In this document: piece by piece, positions 25,579 to 34,157 of the stretch
Numbering within the stretch: the first letter of the stretch is position 1
Layout of the letters: each line of letters opens with the position of its first letter
Assembly: GCF_040545425.1 (NCBI RefSeq)
Contig: NZ_JBEPLW010000010.1
DNA: 64,000 bases
Direction: 5' to 3' (one strand)
Origin: Bhargavaea ullalensis
GTDB lineage: Bacteria; Bacillota; Bacilli; Bacillales_A; Planococcaceae
Notes under the pieces: model-generated
The model's input: the letters and a program-made list of their open reading frames with translations, nothing else
Told to the model about the DNA's origin: nothing
Database searches by the model: none
Translations under genes and position numbers: made by a program

Positions 25579-26244
25579 ATGGAAATAGAACGGATCAATG
25601 AAAATACGGTCAAGTTTTTCATTTCGTATATCGATATTGAAGAACGCGGATTCACACGCGACGAAATCTGGTACAACCGGGACCGGAGCGAAGAATTGTT
25701 CTGGGAAATGATGGAGGAAGTCGACGATGAGTCGGATTTCGCCATTGAAGGCCCGCTCTGGATCCAGGTCCACGCGATGGACAAAGGGCTTGAAGTGACG
25801 GTTACCAAAGCCCAGGTCACGCGTGACGGCAAGCAGCTGGAGCCGCCGTTCGGCCAGGATGACCGGAGACGGATGTACGGCCAGGATGAATCGTCCTACG
25901 CGGACCTTCATGACCTGGACCAGTACATGCCGGAATTCCGCCAGGAAGAAGATGAATGGTCGGATGTCACGTTCAGCGTCGGTGACTTCGATGATCTCAT
26001 TCCCCTTTCCCAGGTGTTGAAAGGGGAACCGCTGCGGACATCGCTTTATCTGTTTGAGGACCGGTATTACCTGCACATCGGCTTCGATGAACTTCCGGGA
26101 GACGAAGAGGACCTGGAAGACATCCACAGCATCCTGCAGGAATATGTCCGGCGCTCCAATGTCACGATCCACCGTCTTGAAGAGTATGGGAAAGTGATCA
26201 TTGCAGATGATGTGTTCGGCACAATTTCACAACACTTCGGCTGA
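25579..26244 (+). CDS. mecA: Adaptor protein MecA
   Basis: MecA delivers substrates such as ComK to ClpCP. The N-terminal substrate-binding part begins MEIERINENTVKFFISYIDI, and the C-terminal ClpC-binding domain carries TSLYLFEDRYYLHIGF; an acidic linker joins them. At 221 residues it matches B. subtilis MecA. It is flanked by spx and the competence gene coiA, consistent with a role in competence and stress proteolysis. Confidence 0.96.
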   Translation: MEIERINENTVKFFISYIDIEERGFTRDEIWYNRDRSEELFWEMMEEVDDESDFAIEGPLWIQVHAMDKGLEVTVTKAQVTRDGKQLEPPFGQDDRRRMYGQDESSYADLHDLDQYMPEFRQEEDEWSDVTFSVGDFDDLIPLSQVLKGEPLRTSLYLFEDRYYLHIGFDELPGDEEDLEDIHSILQEYVRRSNVTIHRLEEYGKVIIADDVFGTISQHFG

Positions 26245-26508
26245 TGAAACAGCCTTTGGACGGGGAGCCCTGCGCTTCCCGTTTTTTCGTGCGGACAACC
26301 GGGGTGGCGGTCCGTTTTTAAGTCCGTGCGCAGGGGAACCGTGAAATTGAAAGTTTTGTTTTAAAGCGGTTTCCGATGCCGAATTCAGAAATTGCCACGC
26401 TTTTCCCGCTCAAGATCCAAATTTGGCATCCGGACGCTCCCCAGCCCGGTTTGCCTGAATTCGGCCCCCCGGCTACAATGGGCGAAACGGGTGAAGGGGG
26501 ACTGGATA
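26245..26508. other. Intergenic region with spaced GCCGAATTCAG inverted repeat
   Basis: GCCGAATTCAG at 26378-26388 is repeated exactly in inverse at 26455-26465, and a diverged relative (CAAATTTGGCATC) lies midway at 26418-26430. Element centres are about 38 bases apart. It may be a decayed member of the short-core array class. No promoter stands out. Confidence 0.4.
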
Positions 26509-27660
26509 TTGCTGTCTGCCATGATGGATAACGGAATTCAGCTGATCCTGACAAGACAGATGACGAAGAGCACGCTGAGCCGGCTCAGGGAGGAACATCA
26601 ATTTCACTGCCCGCAGTGCGAGGGAAGGATGTGGCTCAGGCTGGGGGATGTCCGGATCCCTCATTTTGCCCATAGGGCCGGATCGGAATGCCGGACGGAG
26701 TTTGCCGAAGGGGAATCGGAAACGCATCTGGCGGGCAAGCAGCTGCTTTATGAAATGTTCAGCAATCTGGGGCTGCCGACGGGGATGGAGACCCGGATCA
26801 AGTCGATCAACCAACGCCCGGACCTGCTCGTGGAAAAGGATGGCCGTCCGCATGCCATCGAGTTCCAGTGCAGTCCGATTCCAAGGTCTCTCGTCAGCAA
26901 ACGGACCGAGGGCTTTCTGAGCCTGGACATCGGTGCCCACTGGATTCCCGCCACGCCGGGAAGCTGGGGCGGTCCGGGGCCGTCCGTCCGCATGCGCTCA
27001 ATCCCGGACTTTATTCAAATCTTTTACCGGCATGACGGAACAGCGGGGAAGTACGTGATGACGTTCGATCCGCTGACAGCTCATTTTTATTATTTTAACC
27101 ATCCGATGCATGTCAGCGGCCAGTCGTATATCGGAAAAACGGTCGCTTTGCCTTACACAGACCAGCACTTCCCATTTGCGGTACCTGCCCGCCCGGATCC
27201 GGATACGTTTCGCCGGTATCTGAAGGAATACGCAAAAAGGCGGAAGGCGTTCCTGGACAGGCGGATCCTCCTCAACCGGAAAGGCATCAATGATCCGCTG
27301 CTTCGTGCCTGCTATGAGAATGGAGTGATGATCGGCCGGCTGTCCCCGTATATCGGCGTGCCGACACTCCATGCGGAACGATATGCCGTACATGCGGCAG
27401 AATGGCAAGCCCAGTTCGTCTTCCTCCTCGCCTCGCATGGTGCCTTGGGCCGCTGGAAAAATCCCGGCATGATCGGGAAATTCCTGCGCAAGCATCCGGC
27501 CGACCGGGGAGAGGGGCGCCAGGCGGTCGAGGCTTATGCGCGGTTCTTGGAACGCTCCGGAATCACCACAATGGACGACTTGATGCGGCGCGAGGTACTT
27601 TCGGATGAATCGGTCCGGCTTCTCTGGAATGATTTCCTTGCCAACCAAAGTGAAAATTGA
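26509..27660 (+). CDS. coiA: Competence protein CoiA-like
   Basis: CoiA is required for DNA recombination during transformation. The zinc-finger-like N-terminus shows CPQC (34-37) with HFAH and Cys61, followed by the nuclease-like domain (RPDLLVEKDGRPHAIEFQ, D...E-x-Q pattern) typical of PF06054. The start is TTG 26509, 7 bases after AAGGGGGA, giving MLSAMMDNG. B. subtilis has the same spx-mecA-coiA-pepF order. Its presence suggests at least ancestral competence. Confidence 0.92.
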   Translation: MLSAMMDNGIQLILTRQMTKSTLSRLREEHQFHCPQCEGRMWLRLGDVRIPHFAHRAGSECRTEFAEGESETHLAGKQLLYEMFSNLGLPTGMETRIKSINQRPDLLVEKDGRPHAIEFQCSPIPRSLVSKRTEGFLSLDIGAHWIPATPGSWGGPGPSVRMRSIPDFIQIFYRHDGTAGKYVMTFDPLTAHFYYFNHPMHVSGQSYIGKTVALPYTDQHFPFAVPARPDPDTFRRYLKEYAKRRKAFLDRRILLNRKGINDPLLRACYENGVMIGRLSPYIGVPTLHAERYAVHAAEWQAQFVFLLASHGALGRWKNPGMIGKFLRKHPADRGEGRQAVEAYARFLERSGITTMDDLMRREVLSDESVRLLWNDFLANQSEN

Positions 27661-27710
27661 GAAAATGGTCATGTGATTTATTTTGGCAAGCGAAGGAAGG
27701 AGCATGTTTG

Positions 27711-29534
27711 ATGACAACCGAACCAACGACGGATGTTCTGACAAGAGACCAGGTGCCGGCCGAAGAAACGTGGCGGCTGGAAGACATCTTTGAAACCGAC
27801 CAGAAATGGGATGAGGAATACAAGGCAGTGGAACAGCTTGCCGAGAAAGCGGATCAATTCCGGGGAACGCTAGGGGAAGGGCCGGACAAGCTGCTGGCCG
27901 CGCTCCGTTTCCGTGATGAGCTATTTGAGCGCCTGCAGCGCCTTTACACGTATGCCCACATGCGCTACGACCAGGATACGGCGAACAGCCATTACCAGGC
28001 GATGGACGGCCGGGTGAAGACGTTGTACGTGAAGGTCGCGACGGTATTTTCCTACTTCACCCCCGAATTGCTGTCCATTGAAGAAGCGGAGCTGAAACGG
28101 TTCATTGATGAAGATGAAGGACTCGGCCTTTACCGACAGGCGCTGGAGGAAGTGAACGCGCAGCGTCCGCACGTTTTGCCGGCGGAGCAGGAAGCCCTCC
28201 TCGCCCAGTTCTCCGAAGTGGCGGGATCCCCGTCAGAGACGTTCGGCATGCTGAACAATGCCGATCTCGAATTCCCGATGATCAAAGACGAAGAGGGGAA
28301 AAAGACGCAACTGACACACGGCCGCTACACGACGTTCCTTGAAAGCGGGGATCGTTCAGTCCGCGAATCCGCCTTCCGGGCGATGTATGACACGTACGGC
28401 AAGTTCCGCAACACATTCGCCTCCACGCTGTCCGGCAACATCAAAGCCAACAACGTGAATGCCCGCGTCAGGAACTATGGCTCCGCACGAGAAGCGGCTT
28501 TGTCCAACAACCATATACCGGAAAGCGTTTATGACAACCTCGTCGGCACGATCAATGAACATCTTCCGCTGCTCCACAAATATGTCTCGCTCCGGAAAAA
28601 AGTGCTCGGCGTTGATGAATTGCATATGTGGGACATGTACGCACCGCTCGTCAAAGATGTCGACATGAAAATTCCGTACGACAAGGCGAAAGGCATGATG
28701 CTCGAGGGACTTGCCCCGCTTGGCGAGGAATATGCGGAGATCCTGAAGGAAGGCCTGGAGAACCGCTGGGTGGACGTGCGGGAAAACAAAGGAAAGCGTT
28801 CCGGCGCCTACTCGTCCGGCACGTATGGGACGAACCCGTATATCCTCATGAACTGGCACGACAATGTGAACAACCTGTTCACGCTTGCGCATGAGTTCGG
28901 CCACAGCGTGCACAGCTACTACACGCGGAAATCCCAGCCGTTCGTTTACGGCGACTATACGATCTTCGTCGCGGAAGTCGCATCGACCTGCAACGAGGCA
29001 CTGCTGAACGACCACCTGCTCAAGACACTCTCCGATGAGCAGCAAAAGATGTACTTGCTGAACTACTGGCTGGAAGGTTTCCGCGGCACGGTGTTCCGCC
29101 AAACGATGTTTGCGGAGTTTGAGCACGAAATCCACAAGCTCGACCAGGAAGGAACTGCACTCACCGCCGAAAAGTTGACGGAAACCTATTATGAGCTCAA
29201 CAAGAAGTACTTTGGCGAGGACCTTGTGGTGGACGAGGAAATCGGCCTGGAGTGGGCACGGATCCCGCACTTCTACTACAACTACTACGTCTATCAGTAT
29301 GCAACCGGATACAGTGCGGCCGTGGCGCTCAGCAATAAAATCCTCGAAGAGGGACAGCCGGCGGTCGACCGCTACATCGGGGAATTCCTGAAGGCCGGCT
29401 CGTCCGATTACCCGATCGAAGTGTTGAAGAAGGCAGGCGTCGACATGACGACGCGCGAGCCGATTGAGGCCGCGTGCCGTGCATTCGGCGAAAAGCTCGA
29501 CGAACTCGAGAAATTGCTCGGACAGTCGGAATAA
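27711..29534 (+). CDS. pepF: Oligoendopeptidase F
   Basis: This M3-family zinc metallopeptidase of 607 residues cleaves short peptides in the cytoplasm. The zinc site HEFGH is at 394-398, with the downstream Glu in the FVAEVASTCNEALL helix. ATG 27711 follows GAAGGAAGGAG; the longer frame from 27657 overlaps the coiA stop and has no ribosome site. It likely degrades imported or turnover peptides. Confidence 0.96.
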   Translation: MTTEPTTDVLTRDQVPAEETWRLEDIFETDQKWDEEYKAVEQLAEKADQFRGTLGEGPDKLLAALRFRDELFERLQRLYTYAHMRYDQDTANSHYQAMDGRVKTLYVKVATVFSYFTPELLSIEEAELKRFIDEDEGLGLYRQALEEVNAQRPHVLPAEQEALLAQFSEVAGSPSETFGMLNNADLEFPMIKDEEGKKTQLTHGRYTTFLESGDRSVRESAFRAMYDTYGKFRNTFASTLSGNIKANNVNARVRNYGSAREAALSNNHIPESVYDNLVGTINEHLPLLHKYVSLRKKVLGVDELHMWDMYAPLVKDVDMKIPYDKAKGMMLEGLAPLGEEYAEILKEGLENRWVDVRENKGKRSGAYSSGTYGTNPYILMNWHDNVNNLFTLAHEFGHSVHSYYTRKSQPFVYGDYTIFVAEVASTCNEALLNDHLLKTLSDEQQKMYLLNYWLEGFRGTVFRQTMFAEFEHEIHKLDQEGTALTAEKLTETYYELNKKYFGEDLVVDEEIGLEWARIPHFYYNYYVYQYATGYSAAVALSNKILEEGQPAVDRYIGEFLKAGSSDYPIEVLKKAGVDMTTREPIEAACRAFGEKLDELEKLLGQSE

Positions 29535-29657
29535 GACCGATAAACAGGCTGAAAAGCGGGCCGGGACCCACCGGCAGCGCACAGCCTTTTCTCTTGCATA
29601 TTTTTGATAAGTGAATTCTGAATTACTTTTCAAATATAACGATTCAAGGACTGAAAA

Positions 29658-29749
29658 CGTTCACAATGTGACAACCGTGTGAAAGTTCATGTGAAAACTT
29701 GCGCATACTATTATTCCGTGTTAAATTAAGACTGTGAAATATTTCACCA
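29658..29749 (+). promoter_or_regulatory. roxS promoter with Rex box and ResD-like sites
   Basis: TTGCGC (29699-29704) and TAAATT (29722-29727), 17 bases apart, give a start near 29733. A perfect 14-bp palindrome GTGAAATATTTCAC at 29734-29747, inside CTGTGAAATATTTCACCA, matches the Rex operator TTGTGAANNNNTTCACAA. Upstream, TGTGAA half-sites at 29678-29683 and 29690-29695 (12 bases apart) and TTCACA at 29660-29665 resemble ResD sites. RoxS in B. subtilis is under both Rex and ResD. Confidence 0.85.
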
Positions 29750-29847
29750 AACAAACACCCCTTTTGTTTGAACGTGAACATTTCCCCCATCCCCTTCGTG
29801 TAATACGAAACGCACCCGCTCCTCCCCCGGAGCGGGTGTTCTTTTTG
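29731..29847 (+). ncRNA. roxS: RoxS/RsaE small regulatory RNA
   Basis: The transcript has the C-rich single-stranded motifs that define RsaE/RoxS: ACCCCTTTTGTTTGAA followed by TTTCCCCCATCCCCTT, in the same order as in S. aureus RsaE. It ends in a stem CACCCGCTCC/GGAGCGGGTG with a T-rich tail (29813-29847). The gene lies beside yjbH, as in B. subtilis. RoxS base-pairs with mRNAs of central metabolism to adjust NADH balance. No credible reading frame or ribosome site is present. Confidence 0.93.
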
Positions 29848-29900
29848 TTTAATGGAGGCTGTGGACGGTCCGCTTCCCCGCGGCCGATCGACATGAATAA

Positions 29901-29940
29901 AGCCCTGCACGGCGTCATCGGCCGTGCAGGGCTGTTTTAT
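29901..29940. terminator. Bidirectional terminator between roxS and yjbH
   Basis: AAGCCCTGCACGGC and GCCGTGCAGGGCT form a long stem, with TTTTAT on the plus side and TTTATTC on the minus side. It ends the convergent yjbI-yjbH transcript. Confidence 0.85.
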
Positions 29941-29948
29941 GATGGCAG

Positions 29949-30752
29949 TCAGAGGTCCAGTTTGCGGCGCCAGAGCTTCGTCCCGGAGAAGGGGACACAT
30001 TCGACGCGCCGCTGGAGGAGGCGCTTCTTCAGTTCGCGCTCCGCCGTGCGGATGTTCACTTTATAAATGGCGGCAATTTCGTTGGTCGTCAGCGAATCAA
30101 ACCGCTTGAATAATTCCTCAAGAGAAGGGGGGACGGATTTTTCCATTTGCTCGCCGAGCAGTTCCTCCAGTACTTTCACATAGATTTCATAATCATGGAC
30201 GCCCTCGACCATCAGGCCCTCGTCTTCAAATTTGTTGTTGAAAAAGACGAAGCTCGGGGCGTTGTCGACTTCCATTTCCCTTGAAATGTATAAGTCGCAC
30301 TGGAAGGACTTGGCGGCATTCACTGAACGGAAATCCTGGATGAATTCGTCCACGTCAATTCCGATCCGGTCTGCAATCTCGATCAAAGTTTCCTGTGCGC
30401 TGACGTCCCTTCCTTTCAGAAAACGGTAGTCGAACAGCTTGGACAAGTACTTGAATCCCGCCCGCTTGCCCTGGAACTCTGCGGCTTTGATCGCCACTGC
30501 GGGCAAAGCCGGATGAGCGGCATTCAGGATGGATGCATCCACGGCGTGGGGGAGGGCGCGTTGTGACGCCCTCGACATTTTCATGATGACCCGGTAGGTG
30601 AAGTACCGGTCATATTCGACCTGGAGACGACGGAGGACGGGGATCAGATCCCAGCAGACGGCATCCCCCGGGTCGATGAATACATACAGCTCAAGCGGCT
30701 TGGACGGCTGTTCGAGTTCCGTGCTTTCGGATGGATTCGGCATGAGGTTCAA
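29949..30752 (-). CDS. yjbH: ClpXP adaptor SpxH (YjbH), DsbA-like
   Basis: SpxH binds Spx and presents it to ClpXP. The thioredoxin/DsbA-like fold (LELYVFIDPGDAVCWDLIP...), with the conserved helical insert and C-terminal tail, is clear over 267 residues. The usual CxxC is reduced to a lone Cys33; the first cysteine position (30) is Asp. Translation starts at TTG 30752, overlapping the yjbI stop by three bases, so the two are coupled, as in B. subtilis. Confidence 0.92.
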   Translation of the reverse strand: MNLMPNPSESTELEQPSKPLELYVFIDPGDAVCWDLIPVLRRLQVEYDRYFTYRVIMKMSRASQRALPHAVDASILNAAHPALPAVAIKAAEFQGKRAGFKYLSKLFDYRFLKGRDVSAQETLIEIADRIGIDVDEFIQDFRSVNAAKSFQCDLYISREMEVDNAPSFVFFNNKFEDEGLMVEGVHDYEIYVKVLEELLGEQMEKSVPPSLEELFKRFDSLTTNEIAAIYKVNIRTAERELKKRLLQRRVECVPFSGTKLWRRKLDL

Positions 30753-31150
30753 CTCGATCCCTCCCCGGCCGGATCTTTGATGTTGACCATATGGTTGGCG
30801 GTCAAGATCAGGCGGTTATAAAAGTCGTCCCGGATTTTCCCTTCGAGTCCGGCTTCGTCCATCGCCTCTGCCATGCATTCAAGCCAGGCCTGGGCCCGGT
30901 CATAGGTGATCGGGAAAGGAAGATGGCGTGCCCGGAGCATCGGGTGTCCGTGTTCCTGCGTGTATAGGTTCGGTCCGCCGAGGAATTGGGTCAGAAACTG
31001 CTTCTGCTTCCTTGCGGTTTCGGTCAGGTCGTCCGGAAAAATGGGCGTAAGCATCGGATGCCGGGCGACTTTTCCATAGAAGCGGTCAACAAGATCGGAC
31101 AGGCGTTCCGCTCCGATCTCTTCATAAGGAATGATGGGTTTCCGGGTCAT
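30749..31150 (-). CDS. yjbI: Group II truncated haemoglobin
   Basis: The 133-residue 2-on-2 globin has LVDRFYGKVARHPML in helices B-E and the proximal His in MLRARHLPFPI, with a C-terminal WLECMAEAMDE helix. These proteins bind O2 or NO. It is co-transcribed with yjbH, adjacent to redox-controlled roxS, as in B. subtilis. Confidence 0.94.
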   Translation of the reverse strand: MTRKPIIPYEEIGAERLSDLVDRFYGKVARHPMLTPIFPDDLTETARKQKQFLTQFLGGPNLYTQEHGHPMLRARHLPFPITYDRAQAWLECMAEAMDEAGLEGKIRDDFYNRLILTANHMVNIKDPAGEGSS

Positions 31151-31352
31151 GATGCATGCTCCTTTTCAAATTCCATTGGCGTCTTTGTTGGCGATGATTT
31201 TAAAATCATTCTATCAACCACCCTTCCGATTCACAAATAAATCGATTTTCCGGCGTCCGGAAGCCGTCCCGTCCATATTGGGAACTGCGCAATGGCACGC
31301 TCTGTGATAGACTGAAAACGACTATGCATGATGTAAGAAGGGAAGAGGGCAT

Positions 31353-31736
31353 GTGAAGAGCAATCTGATGATCCGCGGGGCGGAAAAAAGAGGGGAACAG
31401 ATGGAATTCCTCCTCAAAGAAGGAACGGTGCTGCCGGAGGTGAAGCCGTCCGGCCGGATGATCACCGACACGGATTCGGGGACATTCGTCTATCTGCTGG
31501 ACGACGGGGAGCAGTTCCTGCAGATCCATTTTCCGGAGGAAGTGTGGCCGGTGATGGCCGAAGCGCTCCGAGAAGGGCGGAATCCGATGCTTACGGACGG
31601 CAGCCGGACTGTGTCACTCGACCGTTTTTCGGATGAACTCGATATGCTCATCTTCAATATCGAAGGCAATGACAACTATGGAGATGAATTCTCCGCGGCG
31701 GTGGAATCCGCCTTTCACGAAATCCTCGGGGCCTGA
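31353..31736 (+). CDS. yjbL: UPF0738 family protein (YjbL-like)
   Basis: A soluble 127-residue protein with no signal or membrane segment. The SGTFVYLLDDGEQFLQIHFPEEVWP stretch matches my recollection of the YjbL/UPF0738 pattern. Function is unknown. GTG 31353 follows GGAAGAGGG closely; ATG 31401 with AGAGGGGA is an alternative that would remove 16 residues but break the N-terminal alignment. B. subtilis yjbJ and yjbK (CYTH) are absent at this position. Confidence 0.75.
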   Translation: MKSNLMIRGAEKRGEQMEFLLKEGTVLPEVKPSGRMITDTDSGTFVYLLDDGEQFLQIHFPEEVWPVMAEALREGRNPMLTDGSRTVSLDRFSDELDMLIFNIEGNDNYGDEFSAAVESAFHEILGA

Positions 31737-31764
31737 AGGGTCCGGACGAACGGGGGAGTAAACA

Positions 31765-32466
31765 ATGGGACAATGGGAACGATTCCTGGAACCTTATAAA
31801 CAGGCAGTCGATGAACTGAAGATCAAGCTGAAAGGGATGCGTGCCCAGTTTGCAACGGAGATCGAGCATGCGCCGATCGAATTTGTGACGGGCCGCGTCA
31901 AGCCGCTTGCCAGCATCTATGACAAGTCGCTTGAAAAAGGAGTCCCGTTTGAACCGGGGGAAGAACTGGCGAAGGAGCTGCCGGACATTGCCGGGCTCCG
32001 GATCATGTGCCAGTTTGTCGATGACATCGGAACCGTCGTGGAAAGCATCCGGAACAGGAAAGACATGCGGGTGGTCGAGGAACGGGACTACATATCCCAG
32101 AACAAGCCGAGCGGCTACCGGTCCTACCATATGATCATCGAGTACCCGGTGCAGACGATCCACGGCGAGAAGGCCATCTTCGCCGAAATTCAGATCCGGA
32201 CGCTCGCCATGAACTTCTGGGCTTCGATCGAGCACTCCCTCAACTACAAATACAAGGGGGATTTCCCGCAGGAGATCAAAAAGCGGCTTCAAAGCGCGGC
32301 AGAGGCGGCTTTCTCGCTCGATGAAGAAATGTCGCAGATCCGTGACGAAATCCAGGAGGCCCAGCGGTTCTTCAGCGAATACCGGGGAGAAGCGCGCGAA
32401 GAGGCCCGCAAGACCGATGAAGGAGGCGGGGGAGATGAAGTTTTCAATCCAGTCGAGAGGCGATGA
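31765..32466 (+). CDS. sasB: Small alarmone synthetase (RelQ/SasB type)
   Basis: This single-domain (p)ppGpp synthetase transfers pyrophosphate from ATP to GDP/GTP. The RelA/SpoT synthetase motifs are intact: GRVKPLASIYDKS, IAGLRIMCQFVDDI, SGYRSYHMIIEYPV and EIQIRTLAMNFWASIEHSLNYK. There is no hydrolase or ACT domain, and 233 residues is typical. The nadF start lies inside its last 32 bases, as in the B. subtilis yjbM-yjbN pair. Confidence 0.95.
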   Translation: MGQWERFLEPYKQAVDELKIKLKGMRAQFATEIEHAPIEFVTGRVKPLASIYDKSLEKGVPFEPGEELAKELPDIAGLRIMCQFVDDIGTVVESIRNRKDMRVVEERDYISQNKPSGYRSYHMIIEYPVQTIHGEKAIFAEIQIRTLAMNFWASIEHSLNYKYKGDFPQEIKKRLQSAAEAAFSLDEEMSQIRDEIQEAQRFFSEYRGEAREEARKTDEGGGGDEVFNPVERR

Positions 32467-33247
32467 CCTGTCCAATGCACTGGCAGAACAGGCGAAAGGA
32501 TATCTTGCGGACTTCGGCATGATTTTCGACGAAGCGGAGCCGGACATCGTGCTGACGATCGGCGGCGACGGAACGCTCCTCCACGCATTCCACCGCTACC
32601 GGGACCGGCTGGCGGACACGGCGTTCGTCGGTGTGCACACCGGCCATCTCGGATTTTACGCGGACTGGAAGCCGCTGGAGCTGGAGAAGCTGGTCATCTC
32701 GATCGCCAAGCAGGAATATGACGTGATCGAGTATCCGCTGCTTGAAGTGACGATCCGCTACAGGAGCGGGATGAATGACGCCGTTTATCTGGCGATGAAT
32801 GAATCGACGGTCAAGTCTCCGGACGTTACGCTCGTCATGGACGTGGAGCTGAACGGCATGCCGTTTGAGCGGTTCCGGGGAGACGGGCTGTGCGTTTCGA
32901 CGCCGTCCGGCAGCACGGCCTATAACAAGGCGCTCGGCGGCGCGATCATCCATCCGTCGCTGCAGGCGATGCAGCTGACCGAGATGGCGTCGATCAACAA
33001 CCGTGTGTTCCGGACCGTCGGATCGCCGCTCGTGCTGCCTTCCCATCATTCATGTGTGCTGAAGCCGGTGAAGGGACCCGATTTCATGGTCACGGTCGAT
33101 CATCTTCATCTTCTGCACAAGGACGTCAAGACGATCAGCTACCGGGTGGCGGATGAGAAAGTCCGCTTTGCCCGCTTCCGTGCCTTCCCGTTCTGGAAGC
33201 GCGTCCACGACTCGTTCATCGACTCGGACATCGGCACCGATGCTTGA
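32435..33247 (+). CDS. nadF: NAD kinase
   Basis: The enzyme phosphorylates NAD to NADP. GGDGT (43-47) and the NE pair (Asn122-Glu123 in MNESTVK) are conserved, as is SGSTAYNKALGG. ATG 32435 follows GGAGGCGGGGG and lies inside the end of sasB, while the next gene starts inside its own last 8 bases, so translation of all three is coupled. Confidence 0.96.
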   Translation: MKFSIQSRGDDLSNALAEQAKGYLADFGMIFDEAEPDIVLTIGGDGTLLHAFHRYRDRLADTAFVGVHTGHLGFYADWKPLELEKLVISIAKQEYDVIEYPLLEVTIRYRSGMNDAVYLAMNESTVKSPDVTLVMDVELNGMPFERFRGDGLCVSTPSGSTAYNKALGGAIIHPSLQAMQLTEMASINNRVFRTVGSPLVLPSHHSCVLKPVKGPDFMVTVDHLHLLHKDVKTISYRVADEKVRFARFRAFPFWKRVHDSFIDSDIGTDA

Positions 33248-34157
33248 TGACCGCCGCTTCCGTCTCACTTTCACCGCCGGCGAGGAGGGCGGGGAGCTGG
33301 GGCGCTTTTTGTCGGAGTGCGGCATCTCCAGAAGGACGCTGACCGCGGTGAAATACCGCGGCGGGCACTTGTATGTGAATGGCTCGGAACGTACGGTCCG
33401 CCATCGGCTTTCGCCCGGCGATGAAGTGACGGTCATCTTTCCGCCCGAGGAGCCGGCTGAAGGGCTTTCGGCGGAGGACGGGCCGCTTTCGGTCGTCCAT
33501 GAAGACGATGCGCTGCTCATCATCGACAAGCCGGCCGGACTGGCGACCATTCCGTCAAGGGATGCTCCCGGCGGAACGCTGGCCAATTTTGTCGCGGGGA
33601 AGTTTCAAAGAGAAGGGATTCCCGCAACCGCCCATGTGGTCACGCGCCTTGACCGAAACACATCGGGTCTCGTCTGCATGGCGAAAAACCGCCACATCCA
33701 TCATCTGCTGTCGGAGCAGATGAAAGCGGGCGGCCTGTTCAAACGTTATGCTGCGATAGCACCCGGTCGCTTCCGTAGCGGCCATTTCATGATTGATTCT
33801 CCGATCGGACGCAAGGACGGCAGCATCATCGAGCGGACGGTCCGGCCCGACGGCCAGCGGGCGCTGACGGAGGTGAGCGTTGTCCGGTCGGCAGAAGCGG
33901 AGGGACGGCTGCTGAATGAGCTGTCGGTCATTCTTCACACGGGCAGAACCCATCAGATCCGTGTGCATCTCGCATCAATCGGTCATCCTCTTGAAGGCGA
34001 CAGCCTGTACGGCGGAAGCGTTGACCGGATCGGAAGGCAGGCGCTGCACTGCACGGAGTTGTCGCTTGGCCATCCGCTGACGGGTGAGCCCGTAAGTTTT
34101 CTCAGTCCATTGCCGGAGGATATGCGGCGGATGGGACTCAGTCCGGGAACTCGCTGA
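33240..34157 (+). CDS. yjbO: RluA-family rRNA pseudouridine synthase (YjbO-like)
   Basis: An N-terminal S4-like region (LGRFLSECGISRRTLTAVKYRGGHLYVNG) is followed by the RluA/RluD catalytic domain with Asp138 in VTRLDRNTSGL and the RTHQIRVHLASIGHPLEGD motif. It likely modifies 23S rRNA uridines. Start ATG 33240 overlaps nadF by 8 bases. The 3' end overlaps convergent prpE by 20 bases. Confidence 0.92.
   Translation: MLDDRRFRLTFTAGEEGGELGRFLSECGISRRTLTAVKYRGGHLYVNGSERTVRHRLSPGDEVTVIFPPEEPAEGLSAEDGPLSVVHEDDALLIIDKPAGLATIPSRDAPGGTLANFVAGKFQREGIPATAHVVTRLDRNTSGLVCMAKNRHIHHLLSEQMKAGGLFKRYAAIAPGRFRSGHFMIDSPIGRKDGSIIERTVRPDGQRALTEVSVVRSAEAEGRLLNELSVILHTGRTHQIRVHLASIGHPLEGDSLYGGSVDRIGRQALHCTELSLGHPLTGEPVSFLSPLPEDMRRMGLSPGTR

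Noticed and set aside
29734..30066. 110-residue frame over roxS
   Set aside because: Starts with GTG inside the Rex box, lacks a ribosome site, and crosses two terminators.
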